Below are positions 1 through 11,051 of a DNA stretch of 64,000 nucleotides, piece by piece (the first letter of the stretch is position 1; every line of letters starts with the position of its first letter). A model generated the notes under the pieces. It did not search any database. It was not told the origin of the DNA and saw only the letters and a list, made by a program, of their open reading frames with translations. The DNA is from Spisula solida (taxonomy: Eukaryota; Mollusca; Bivalvia; Venerida; Mactridae): NCBI GenBank assembly GCA_947247005.1, contig OX365955.1, positions 23,417,322 through 23,481,321 on the forward strand, read 5' to 3'. A program made the translations under genes and the position numbers.

Positions 1-377
1 CTTTACATGGATTCACATACACCATCTGTTTACATATATTTACTTACGGAATTGTAATTACATTACAATAGCAAATAAGTTGAAACAACCATTACTATTA
101 GCCCGAACCTGCAAAGTAACACGCTTCAATCAAAGGGATGCATGTAATAACGTCTTATAATCATTGTGAGTAAACCTGGTCACGAACAAACTTAAAACAT
201 GTCTCTGGTAGTGCAGAGTTTGGGAATGTTTTTCTAATTAATTAAGTTCGTAGTTTGAATTAATGACTCAATTTGCGATTTTGCGATTGTTCATGGCACA
301 GTCAAACCTTTATGTGTACCACGTGACGTATTACAAAACACGGTGTAGGCCAACGTCGACTACGTTAGGTGTAAGTT

Positions 378-480
378 TGACAGCTGGGACTTGGGCAGTT
401 CATTTTCTCGTTCGATTATGTGTTGGTTTTATGTTTTCTGTGCTCGGCTGGTTAAGTTGAGTGCTGCCTTCCCTGTCCAA
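378..480 (-). repeat. Dispersed repeat, copy with the best 3' match
   Basis: This copy reads GCTCGGCTGGTTAAGTTGAG and CTGCCTTCCCTGTCC on the plus strand. The reverse complement is found near 18733-18830, 27445-27570, 35762-35885, 42395-42540, 45032-45190, 50831-50880 and 54393-54480 and weakly at 26253-26325. Plus-strand relatives are at 21093-21310 and 38155-38300. The GAGCACAGAAAACAT segment is the best conserved. No coding capacity is seen; it could be a SINE or a degenerate non-autonomous transposon. Confidence 0.75.
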
Positions 481-1081
481 CTTCATTTATCCTTTTGACA
501 TAAGTTAAGAGCACGATGAAGTACGCTGACATAAGCTGTCGATCGCCGATGCAGGTCAGAACGGTATACCTCACGCCATGTGATCGTCGCAATGCGCACT
601 TGCACGCGTTGTATACGGTGTTATAAGTTGCGCATAGCCATAAGTTCCACACTGGGCATATTCGATCGTATAAGTTGTATAAGGAATGTATATGCTACGG
701 GCAATTTTGAAAAAAGTTACCCGTACGTTAAACATATATTATATACATGTACATTATGTATACGGTGTGCATGCGTCAAAATGAAGCTCCCGATCAAAGA
801 TACGTGAAAAGTATCAAATATCACCTGTATAAAATTGATACAAAAAGTGCTCTAGGTCACTTTTCGCGAACCCGTCATTCCGATCATGTAAGTCTTCCCC
901 AGTGTATGCCAACGCACACGCCTCAGCGGCCTGTCAGACTTTTGAATAAAATTCGTACATACGTTAGGCACGCGTTGTTGTGATACGCTGTACACGTGTA
1001 GCTGTGTCATTACAACACCATCTTAAGCATTCTACATATAAATGCCGTCGCCGACACTTTACAGTTGAACTAAATGTATTT

Positions 1082-1425
1082 GGACGGATTTGACATAAGA
1101 TCGAACACGTAAAGTCTCGCGATCTTTTGGGCGGATTTGACATTAGATCGAACATGTAAAGTCCCGCGATCTTTTGGACGGATTTGACATTAGATCGAAC
1201 ACGTAAAGTCTCGCGATCTTTTGGACGGATTTGACATTAGATCGAACATGTAAAGTCCCGCGATCTTTTGGACGGATTTGACATTAGATCGAACACGTAA
1301 AGTCTCGCGATCTTTTGGACGGATTTGACATTAGATCGAACATGTAAAGCCCCGCGATCTATTGGACGGATTTGACATTAGATCGAACATGTGAAGTCAC
1401 GCGATCTTTTGGACGGATTTCACCA
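1082..1425. repeat. 47-bp tandem repeat, about 7.3 copies
   Basis: Units start at 1082, 1129, 1176, 1223, 1270, 1317 and 1364, with a partial copy at 1411. Each runs from GGACGGATTTGACAT through GATCGAACA to CGCGATCTTTT; GATCG and CGATC form a short inverted pair within each unit. Two variants alternate (ACACG with TCTCG, and ACATG with TCCCG), showing a 94-bp higher-order unit. It begins about 130 bases downstream of the Tctex1 gene stop. Confidence 0.95.
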
Positions 1426-1554
1426 TTAAATAGATTGATCATGAACGATGGATGGAGTTGTCTTTGATCTAAGATGTACAGTTCGTACAATATATAAACT
1501 ATGGACAAAAATGATGGACGGAATTGGAATGGTAAATAACATGGTCACGTGGTC

Positions 1555-2109
1555 CTATTCAAAATAGACACCATATACATTGGCCACGGCGATCAGTGTA
1601 GTGTTTCTGTAAGTGTACGAAGCAAAATTGTCTGTATCGTGATTCCATACGCTTCTGCTTGCAATTTCAAGCCCTTGGCGCTTGTTTTCAGTAATAAACA
1701 CATTGCAGACGATCTTGTAGCGCGGAAAATCCATGGCTTTCACTTTACTTTTGATATCAGCCGTTAGTTCTGTTGCTATGCGACGAGAGTTTTCGTGCGT
1801 ATATTTCACTAATTTAAGTCTCTGCTCTAGTGTATTTTTCAGCATTGCCTCCACTTTACCAGGAGCGAACAGTTTCCCATGCTCCGGTTCTGTCCGGTAA
1901 GAGTTTTCATATCGAACGACAGGTTTGATTGGTTGTTTTTCACTTCGAGTGCTTCTGGTTTTGGCAAGTCTGCGCCAAGCTTGGGTCGCAACAACTATAC
2001 GAAAAAAGTTGATTTTCGGCGGCGGTGGTTTTCCATTTTTGTCTGATTTCTGAGAAGTTTGATCCCCACTCACGTGAGATTTTCTTGAAGATCCCGAAAC
2101 TTTGGAATC
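1555..2109 (-). CDS. Tctex1-domain protein, terminal coding exon
   Basis: The reading frame ends in the Tctex1 family C-terminus: a YENSYRTEP start, then KVEAMLKNTLEQRL, PRYKIVCNVFI, SRSVWNHDTDNFASYTY and a final VANVYGVYFE before TAG at 1555-1557. This long form with a basic N-terminal extension resembles the TCTEX1D/DYNLT2-DYNLT5 group rather than the roughly 113-residue DYNLT1. Family members are dynein light chains or ciliary dynein-associated proteins, so the role here is inferred. A good acceptor (TATTTTCAG then GATTCC) puts the exon start at 2109 in phase 0, giving 184 codons plus stop. The frame is also open upstream to an ATG at 2196, but that stretch is hydrophobic and reads like intron. 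Upstream coding exons were not found with confidence. The domain call is firm; the N-terminus is not. Confidence 0.85.
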   Translation of the reverse strand, partial: DSKVSGSSRKSHVSGDQTSQKSDKNGKPPPPKINFFRIVVATQAWRRLAKTRSTRSEKQPIKPVVRYENSYRTEPEHGKLFAPGKVEAMLKNTLEQRLKLVKYTHENSRRIATELTADIKSKVKAMDFPRYKIVCNVFITENKRQGLEIASRSVWNHDTDNFASYTYRNTTLIAVANVYGVYFE

Positions 2110-4431
2110 CTGAAAATATAGATTGTTTGCAAACTGTAACAAAAATGACTGATTTAACATAAGTTTCGTCCATGTCGTCTTGAGCTGAAATGTCAATACT
2201 TAATTTAATCAGCAAACACGTAAGTTACACACAGTAACAATATGTGTTTGGTTTCTTTCTAATCCGCACTTTTAGTAATATTCTGTTTACAATGTACAAA
2301 ACTTTCGATTAAAAAGTGGGATGGAGATTAGCGTTATGTCAGTGACCGATAAGTGAGCGTCATTTCTTTGTGTAGACAAAATTCCTCTCTTTACCAAAGA
2401 ATGTTGATTTTATTACAAATTCATCTAGTATACAGTATTATGTACATGTACTTTAATTATGTATCAAAAATAAAAGAAATGACGAAATAAGTTACTAAGC
2501 GAATGTGTGACAGATTCAACAATGTTTGGTAAAATGCACAATATAAAACTTGGGTTGCCAATATTAGATATGGTTCGAATGATTGACTGGATAACTGGGC
2601 ATGAAATTCAGATTGCTAGATTTGTCATTATTTTCTGAGGGTATAGTGCAATTTTATTGACCTGTCACTAAATACAAGACCTTACCGTAACGATTACTTA
2701 AGAAATAACGAATATGTACATGTGTTTTATCGTAGAACAAAGCACAGTCACAAGTTCGGATGCGTTTTCATCAAATCACGAGTGCGTAACTGCTGGTCGT
2801 GTTGGAATAATATATAGTGTACAGCTACAGAAAATTTTGTACATTTTGACACGTAATAGTTTTAAGAAAAACACTGCATTATATCTTTATAGTTTTAACC
2901 ATAACATCGGCATGTAAATCAAAACATTTCAACACCAGCCCACCTGTCTTTTGAGAGGTCTGAATTCCCTGGACGCGGTTAGTCCTACAATAAGCTGGTA
3001 CGACATCACTATATCATATACTAGTATAATTATCCAGAGATATATATCACTGCCACACAGCTAATAAATCCATCTAGCTTTTTATAATGCATACAAAATT
3101 ACTTCGGACTCAAGATGATTTATTCCATAGATTTTTAACTTAAGATAACATCAACTTGTATCTGTCGTTAATTTGACAATTTTTTCTCACTTGTTTCACA
3201 AAAAGCATGTTGATAAATACAGTCTAATGAGCGTTGTGCGTTTGTTTTGCAACACAACACTTCAAATATGGCTTTGAAGCACTTTACAAAATGTTTGTCC
3301 GATTTCAAACGCGTTAAAGTCTTAGCTTTTAAATCCCCACTTTCTGTTAAGACAATAAACCGATATTTGTTGGTTGTTATACACTTGAAAGCAGGCTATA
3401 TTGATAAACATAAACGACTTCCAACAAAATAGCAATAAATTCTATCTTAAGTTAAATGCGTTTGACAGTCAAAATCACTTCACAACGTAGGTTTTCAAAT
3501 TCGATGTCAAACATTCACTTGATGTGAAGGGATTAATCAAGTTGATGCAAATTTTCCACACTATAAGTAAAAGTATATTTATCTACAACCGACCTCATAT
3601 TTATTCGAATTTGCCAGATTCGAAATTATATTCGAATTACACCAGGTATTCAATTAGTACATCTAGTATGATTCACATATAAATTGTGGGGACCTGTGAT
3701 TTATTCTGTGCTTCGAGTGGCATAGGTCACACCGTTGTACTCGTCACATAAAACAATCCCACAACAACTTGAAAGTATACGTAATTCTGTACCAACTTTG
3801 ATACAATTGACATTAAGAGGGGGACGAACCAAGGGACATAACTCATGATGATATTATATAACAATTCACGAAAAGTTGCCCAACTATCATGTTTATCATT
3901 AGACATCACCTAGGTGATGCTTGCAACGGACAAGAATTCAGGAGCATCAACGAAAAAGATAACATTTCAAACAAGACGTTAGGCATTGCGTTGAAATGTG
4001 TAATCATTTTTTATTGCGGTGTCTTTCTTTTGTAGATCTATATCCTTGTATTAAATATGTATAAGACGTTATTGTACTTGAACAGGATACACCAAACTCC
4101 TTAACAACACAATAAATACGGAACTAGACGTGTCTTTTCTTGGGATGTGGGTCATATTTAGGTTGAATCACAGTCGTAAACATATTCAACAGATACCATT
4201 TACATGTTTACTAGTATTTACGTTTCATTTTACGCCCACATAAAGCATAATTCTTCCGTGTTCCGTATTTAGAGACAATAATGGTTATAGATACACTATG
4301 TTTAGACTGGTACCCGTTCGAATATTAAAAATATACGTATATTGCGACGTCAGAAAGCAATCGGACCGAGGCACCAGTCTACACTATGTTGTGCCGAATA
4401 TGGCTTCAGGCGATTATAGTTTACGTACGAG
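2110..4431. other. Intergenic or 5' Tctex1 region with no recognised gene
   Basis: Upstream exons of the Tctex1 gene should lie here or beyond, but none can be called. Open frames are short and AT-biased. Confidence 0.5.
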
Positions 4432-4433
4432 TA

Positions 4434-4664
4434 CAGGGTGTTTAAAAAGTTTGTTCCCAAAATTTAAATTCATATCAAGTTATATTAGAACTATGGACGC
4501 AGTAGACAATTGTTTTTCTTACCATATAGCTTCATTAGCCAGAATGATAGGAACAATGGTAGAACTCTCTGGAATTTAACCATTGAAAAGCTAACAGTCT
4601 TCTGAGGTCAGAAAAATAAACTATTGAAATTAAAAAATTTAGAACAAACTTTTTGAACACCCTG
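4434..4664. mobile_element. Tc1/mariner-type MITE with CAGGGTG ends
   Basis: Terminal inverted repeats start CAGGGTGTTTAAAAAGTTTG and end in its near-exact complement at 4664, flanked by TA on both sides (4432-4433 and 4665-4666). It is 231 bp with no transposase. Solo ends of similar type occur at about 12671 (CAGGGTGGTTCACAA) and 59935 (CAGGGTGGTGTTCAA). Confidence 0.85.
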
Positions 4665-6234
4665 TATATGGTAAAATCAGTGAAGAAGCACGTTTATGAC
4701 GAATATTGCTTATACTTTTTTCCTAGCCATGCGTTCTACAAAGAGGGCTATCCTGACAGCTATTCAGCTCTGTGCGAATACAGCTCCCCTTGGAGCTTTA
4801 TAAGTACGACAATTGCTCATTGTTATAGGAATATGCAATCAAACCAAAGATCATACATGTAATTATATAAAATTTAAATTTTAGAGTATTCTTTAATTCG
4901 AACAAAAGCATGTATACGTTCGAATTCAGCTCCCTTTTCAAAAACTTAAATGCTGTACACTAAAAGAATAGTTTTAGAATGATAATAAATTATAAGTAAT
5001 ACTAGACTTCTTCACAAAGTTTAGGTTCATAGATTATGTATGTATGGAGGAAGGGGTTAAATAGTATATACCTAGTATTACGGGGCTTAGAGTAATCACG
5101 ACTCCAGTATCCATACAGTTTTAATCATAATCAGTATCCATACAGTTCTGTTCATATCAAAACTATGGATGTCCTTTCTGTGGTTTAGCGGCTACGTATT
5201 AAATCTAAATGCAAACATCCTGATAACGGTGTAATGGCAGTACTATTATTACTAGTATTTTAATCCAAAAATGATAAGTGACTTGCGATAGATACATACC
5301 GTCCGACGTACAATGAATTTGTGTTTGTTTGTTTCCCGTCATATTAATATGCAGTTTACATATATTTTATACCATGTGATAACTATCAGGCATTTTCTAA
5401 GTTACACTTCGTGTATGTAAGTATATGCAAATGTCCTGTGCCCTAAACATTAATAGCACAACCACCATGTAGATGTCATAAGTAAGAGCCCAAATGTTAA
5501 GACACACATAGATTTGAAAGTAACAAAGTAGTTCGCAATTATTGATGAAATATCGGCATTTGCATAAATAAACATGAAATATCTTTCACAAGAAATCTAG
5601 AGGAGTAAATATCACATAAAACCATGAAGTAACCATTTATCTTGCCTCTGAAGAAGTGTCAGGCAATAAAATATTTAGTTCAAGTACATGTATATAATTT
5701 ACAGCGTCTTGAGAAGTACTTGATGGCTATAGTATATAGCAGTATTAATGGGGGTTTCACCGATTTAAAGATTTGAATATATAATATGATATTTAAGTTG
5801 ATATATGACTCTATTCATAATCCAAGGTTTACTACCGTTTATTACTCTGAAATAAATTACAAATGGTGTTTACACCCGGTCCTCATTGATTCCATACCCT
5901 TCTATCCAGATATTCGTTACCATCCGAAATAAATCTGATTCAAAATATGTTGATTATCCAGATACCCGGTATCAACCGAAATCAATTTGATGTCCATGTA
6001 TCGTTATTGTGGCTCAGTCGAAATATCAACTGGGTTAATTCAAACAAATAATGAACCTTGTGAGTTCGAAAAAACACAGACACTTGTCTAACAACTTTTA
6101 GATACATTTCAGAAAAAGAAATTTTAAGGGGAATATATTAAAATGTCTACCAAGATGCTTTATCAATATGGCCCCTGCTCGTTTTATTAGTAGAACTGCG
6201 TCTCGGTGATCCTATGTGTCATATCTGTTATAGT

Positions 6235-6342
6235 TTGAACCACATGCTCTCGATACGATTTTAGGGTCTGGCAAAAGTACTTTAAACACTGCTATAATAT
6301 TTTGCCGGACACTATCGCACCGAGAGCGTGTGGTTTGAATAG
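6235..6342. mobile_element. Short foldback element
   Basis: Arms of about 45 bases, containing ACCACATGCTCTCG and GGTCTGGCAAAA, are repeated inverted at the other end (TTTTGCCGGACACTA, CGAGAGCGTGTGGT). A related, wider-spaced pair occurs at 7696-7995 (CTCTCGGTGTGATT and AAAATCGCACCGACA). Confidence 0.7.
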
Positions 6343-6635
6343 TGTGTCAAACGCATTTTGAATAACCATACGGTCGCGATGGAAAATATTTGAAGACAAT
6401 AATTAATCACTCAGTCGTTATCATGAAATATCGAAACTGGTATTAACGTTAAATAGAATGCCGATCGAATGGTTGATGTCATGTACAAATAAGTTTTACA
6501 TTGAAAATATAGGTTACGTGTACTTTACGTGTACTTTTATCTATGTGTATTCGTCTTATAAATATTTGTTAACATTTATAAAACATACTTGTGAGATTTC
6601 ATGCTGGGGGCATCGACATTTCAAATCTTCAAATA

Positions 6636-6817
6636 CAGTACAACCTCTACAGAGCAACATCTTTCGGGATTTGCAGATATTGGCGGTTGTGTAGAGGTTG
6701 TTGCTCTACAAAGGTTAAATTTAGATTAAATATAACCTACTTATAAGGGAAATTTTGAAGGTGTTGTGTTGTAGAGAGGTTGCGGCTTTACAGAAGGTTG
6801 CTCTGGAGAGGTTGTAT
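6636..6817. mobile_element. Pogo-like MITE
   Basis: Begins CAGTACAACCTCTACAGAGC after a TA and ends in an imperfect inverted copy (GCTCTGGAGAGGTTGTA). The CAGTxxAACCTC start is typical of pogo/Tigger-type termini; internal copies of GTAGAGGTTG also occur. It has no coding capacity. Confidence 0.6.
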
Positions 6818-7404
6818 GAACATTATTTAATATTTATGGATATGCCTTGTATTTTCTGCATAAAACGCAATATTATCAATAGGTTATTACGCGTACGATG
6901 CATATCCATACCTAATGTGCGACTTTATTAAAATGATCCTGACTTTTCTCCATGAATATTTGATATTCTCAATGTAAAGTTGCTTCTTATGTTAATTTTA
7001 TCAACCTTACATAAATTTCGACAGTAATAGGAACTGACCATCACTAGTAAATCTCTCAGCACCTTGGATATACGGACAATGGCCACTGTCTGCTCATCAC
7101 ACAATAACAAATTTATGCCTAAGGTATTAATTAGTGGAAATTGATTATTTTAAGTTTTTAACTTATACACGATTGTAAAAGTACCATTAACCTTTATTTT
7201 ACGACTACGTGTTGATCACAATACAATGTACATGTATAAATGTCTATATATAGTATAACGACGTAGTTCCAACGGTAATAAAACGGAAGCTTCGAACGAT
7301 TTTATCATTTTTATTACGTCTTGAAACAGTAAAACCTACACTACAAGGATTCATTATCGGGCATGTCCACACAATTATTGGTGCTCACATACATGCAGTG
7401 ATAA

Positions 7405-7680
7405 ACTCAACCACTTTTCTAATTGGTCACCTTTCAAACCCCAAATATGTTTAACTGTGATCAAAATGTTTGATGATATTTTGCACACAAACGTTTTATG
7501 AAAAGTCCTAACACTTAATTAATTAAAGATGCTTACTTTTGCACGTGATTTAGAATTTTTAATGATTCAGGTGTTGAGTCAATACATAAAAGGTACGTGT
7601 GCAAAATATCATCAAATAATATTATCACAGTGAAAGGTATTTCGGGTTTGAAAAGTGACCAATTAGAAAAGTGGTTGAGT
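7405..7680. mobile_element. Foldback element of 276 bp
   Basis: The left arm (ACTCAACCACTTTTCTAATT, GGTCACCTTTCAAACCC) is repeated inverted at the right end (GGGTTTGAAAAGTGACC, GGTTGAGT). Both arms also share a TGCACAC/ATGATATTTTG segment, so they extend to roughly 90 bases each. Confidence 0.85.
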
Positions 7681-8025
7681 GTATACATGTACTACATACT
7701 CTCGGTGTGATTTAAGGATCTGGCAAAACAAAACACTCTAAAACACTACAAGGTCTTTTACTCTAAATTGAATTTACATGGGTAGGAATACAATCATATC
7801 CATAACTCCATCATTGTTTGACAGATCTGAACAACATTGGTGTCATTTGTTAGTGAAATAATTACTCTTTAAGGAAAAATAAGTGTCACATCATCTTTTT
7901 ATACATAGCAAGTAATATTTGACTCAAACTGTCACATGATGCAACAAGGAAGAGATCTGATTGCAAGTTGCCTGACCCTAAAATCGCACCGACATCATGT
8001 GTGCCATACAATCACTTTACCAGAG

Positions 8026-8310
8026 TGCCATTGTGGTCGAGTGGATAACGCACTCGACTACTGATCGAGAGGTTCCTGGTTCGAATCACGACCGGGACAC
8101 TTGGTCATTTCTGAAACACTTTTCAGTGTTTCCCACCCAACTCGAGATGAACTGGTTGGAAACTCAGAGGTTGTCGGAACGAGCTAGGGTAATGCACTTG
8201 TATCACACCTCTTTCTCTTCTACTCGCTGTCCCTCAGAAAAAACACAGTACCCCCATTGCAAATAAGTGCTTGCACTTTAATGGGTTATCCTTGACCGAA
8301 AGGCTTAAAT
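8026..8310 (+). mobile_element. tRNA-derived SINE-like repeat
   Basis: The head has an A box (TGGTCGAGTGG), a 5-bp anticodon-like stem with a 7-base loop (CTCGA, CTACTGA, TCGAG) and a B box (GGTTCGAATC). The acceptor stem does not pair, so this is not a working tRNA. A non-tRNA body follows; its 3' end is uncertain. Confidence 0.65.
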
Positions 8311-8544
8311 AATTACAGACTTTACATGTGCGGGTACGAAGAATACTTTATGTAGCTACCAATTTAAGTATATTTGGACATTGGGTAAACCAGTGACCTT
8401 TCCGCTGTCCCCCCTGTGAATATCTGTCTCATTTATGGCCTTTTTACCATTTATACAAGTTCTGTTTTTTTGTCATTAATACAGGTGTGTATGTTAGATT
8501 TCAGTATACGATAATACTACTAGTACAACATACATGTATGTATA

Positions 8545-8897
8545 CGTGGGTAGATCCAAAAGTAATGTCACTGTTCCGCTGGTGAGTTTATTTGTTGGCG
8601 TACGTTAATAAAATTTATATCAAAATGTAAAGTAATTCAATTCTGATTAATATTATTTGTGTAATAATTGTTTGAATATTAAAATAGCATTATATAGACA
8701 TTCAAAATATACCACTGACGTCATGTCGCCGCACACGAAAACGACGTTATTTTTCAAGCGTATAGTTACAGTTGATGAGACATGGGTGTATTTCTATGAC
8801 TCTGACACAAGACAGGCCCGTAACAATGTGTTTTCCTCACTACATAAAGACTCTAGTATGTAAATGTGTTTAAACATTACTTTTGGATCTCCCCACG
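8545..8897 (+). mobile_element. Internally deleted mariner element
   Basis: Terminal inverted repeats of about 21 bp (CGTGGGTAGATCCAAAAGTA, one mismatch) are flanked by TA (8543-8544, 8898-8899). Inside, one frame reads FFKRIVTVDETWVYFYDSDT, the mariner transposase block around the second catalytic aspartate (family consensus VTxDETWV). At 353 bp against about 1.3 kb for intact elements, it is a deletion derivative. Confidence 0.9.
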
Positions 8898-8899
8898 TA

Positions 8900-9764
8900 C
8901 ATCTACAATATCACGTACATTCACATTATACTTTGTGAAACGTGTATTATACAAAATCGTTAATTAAAATAAATAATGTTTTCCAACAAAAACGCTGTTG
9001 TATGCCTCCTGTAGTTTTCCGTATTCAATTACTAATTTGAATCGATTGACTGCGACTGATAATTTGTATTTTGAAAAGCGAGTTTGTCGTTTAATTAAAC
9101 CGGTATTCGATCACATATTCGATTGCTAATTGATTTTCTGTAGCAGTTTGATAAATGCTAAATATTATATATTCAATTTATAAGTACATACTCGTTTAGG
9201 TAGTGTCAGTATAATTAAAATGCTACGTACCTCTTTGGAACTTTTCTCCTTTGGTACGGCCGCAAACTTAGGATGAACTTTATCGTGATCCTTCAAAGCT
9301 TGAATCGTTAGCTTCTCGTTCAGTGACATCGTTAAGAATTTGTTCTGTAATGAAAACAAGATAACTTGTGTAATTATTATACACACTCCAACGTAATCAT
9401 AAATGTATTGATGAGCACGTGATAGTAATCACCCCCTAGAGTCCCTATAAGAGGTTGCTTTTAAACAACGTTTCCAAACGGCCAACAACCCAAAACAACA
9501 GTCTTAGATTTGCACAATATCGTTACAGTGTAAGGATTCACCCATTGAACCACTGATACGAACACTATTTGTATTTGCCACCAAAACACAGTTCTGTACA
9601 TGCGCAGATCCACATCTTCCCAAGGGTACCCGACTGGCTTTTTCTGCAGCAAGGAGTCCGACGAGCATTAATTTTTCCCGGGGAAATAGCCAGTTATTTT
9701 TCTTTTAGAGTGTGTCCTGATCAGAGATTTTGTCTTGGCGAATTACTGTGCTACTATCATATCA
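8900..9764. other. No gene recognised
   Basis: AT-rich; only short, unsupported frames on both strands. Confidence 0.6.
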
Positions 9765-9835
9765 CGACATGACCGAGTGGTTAAGGTGTTGATGTGAGAG
9801 GTGATAGTTTGAACGTGATTCAGTCAAGTGGTTAT
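9765..9835 (+). pseudogene. Degenerate tRNA-like segment
   Basis: GACCGAGTGGTTAAGGTGTT matches the D-arm/A-box region of Leu/Ser-type tRNAs. The B-box region (AGTTTGAACGTG) is degraded and no acceptor stem pairs. It directly abuts the pentanucleotide repeat. Confidence 0.45.
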
Positions 9836-9980
9836 TTTATTCTATTCTATTCTATTCAATTCTATTCTGTTTTCTGTTTTCTGTTTTCTGTTTTCTGTTC
9901 TGTTCTGTTCTGTTCTGTTCTGTTCTGTTCTGTTCTGTTCCGTTCCGTTTTGTTCTGTTCTGTTCTGTTCTGTTCTGTTC
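9835..9980 (+). repeat. Pentanucleotide microsatellite
   Basis: It passes from TATTC repeats through a TTTTCTG hexamer-like section to about 15 TGTTC units, with two TTCCG interruptions. Confidence 0.97.
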
Positions 9981-10489
9981 GAAGCTATAGTCCGCCCAGG
10001 ATAATGTGATGTTTACAAACAAGAATCGGTTTGGTCAACTGTGGCAATTTTTTTACAAATCACTTAAATAAACAGTATTGTACTCAAAACATCACTGATA
10101 ATTGGTGCACATAATTGTAATCAACCTTTGTGGACCGTACCAAATTTTCCCACCTTTCACATTATCCTGGGTGCACTATAGTCAGCTTATCAGACAATGT
10201 TTATCTACCTGTCTGGTATTTCAATGTACTCGGAAAGTACACTATCAGTGCAGTTGATATCCTGACGATATCGTTACTTTCCATACTTGTCTCAAGTGAC
10301 AAACTGACTGACCATCTAAATAAGAGTGGTACCATGACAGATAGACAATCTACATGAATGAAACACTCTATACCAGTAGTTTGACCAGTCTTAGTATCGA
10401 TACATCATCAATGTAATCATCATAATATGTTTATACAGTCACATATTTCTGAGTGCAATAACAGCAACCACACACTATACAACTATCAA

Positions 10490-10750
10490 TGTTTTCCTCC
10501 AGGGGGGGGGGGGACTTTTGACAGAAGGCTGTCCCCGATAGGTGGGAATTTGACATAGACATAATGGTGCCGAGTCCCGGGGAAATATACTTTGGCCGAA
10601 ATTTTGATCCCGGGGGTATGTAAAGCATCTCCCAGAGAGGGGATTTTGACAAATTGCCCTTGCTCTAGGGTGTGAATTTAGACTTTGAAAAAGTAAAAAT
10701 GTCAAATTCCCCTAGGTCAGCCCGCCGCCCCCGGGGAAGACATTGATAGG
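10490..10750. repeat. GC-rich low-complexity stretch
   Basis: Contains a run of 12 G (10502-10513), several CCCGGG-type words and loosely repeated GGGATTTTGAC-like motifs. Open frames here are proline/cysteine-rich and probably not coding. Confidence 0.6.
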
Positions 10751-11051
10751 TGCACTAGAGGCTCATCTGGAAACTTTTTATTCATACTTTTACAGAAGGA
10801 TACGTTCCAATCAACATTTCGTATTATAAAGGTTTTGTGCATCACATGTGTGCACGATTTGAATAAGGTACGTATATTGTTCGGTCACAATCTGGGACGA
10901 ATAACGCATTCTTCCCAGGTCACAATATAGGACGAGTACACACTAAATGTGCATTTATTCGTGTTATAAGCTGTTATACATTGAGCTCTACAGCTGTTCG
11001 AACACTCAGGAATATAATATTTCATCGATATACGAGATTTAACCAAAAATT

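Noticed and set aside
1082..1425. CRISPR array
   Set aside because: Units are contiguous 47-bp tandem copies with no unique spacers, in an animal genome.
2110..2196. N-terminal extension of the Tctex1 frame to the ATG at 2196
   Set aside because: A strong acceptor at 2110-2112 and the change in composition favour an intron there, although read-through cannot be fully excluded.
8026..8100. tRNA gene
   Set aside because: A and B boxes and an anticodon-like hairpin are present, but the acceptor stem does not pair; it is the head of a SINE-like repeat.
9835..10009. Cysteine/phenylalanine/serine-rich frame
   Set aside because: It is the translation of the TGTTC microsatellite.
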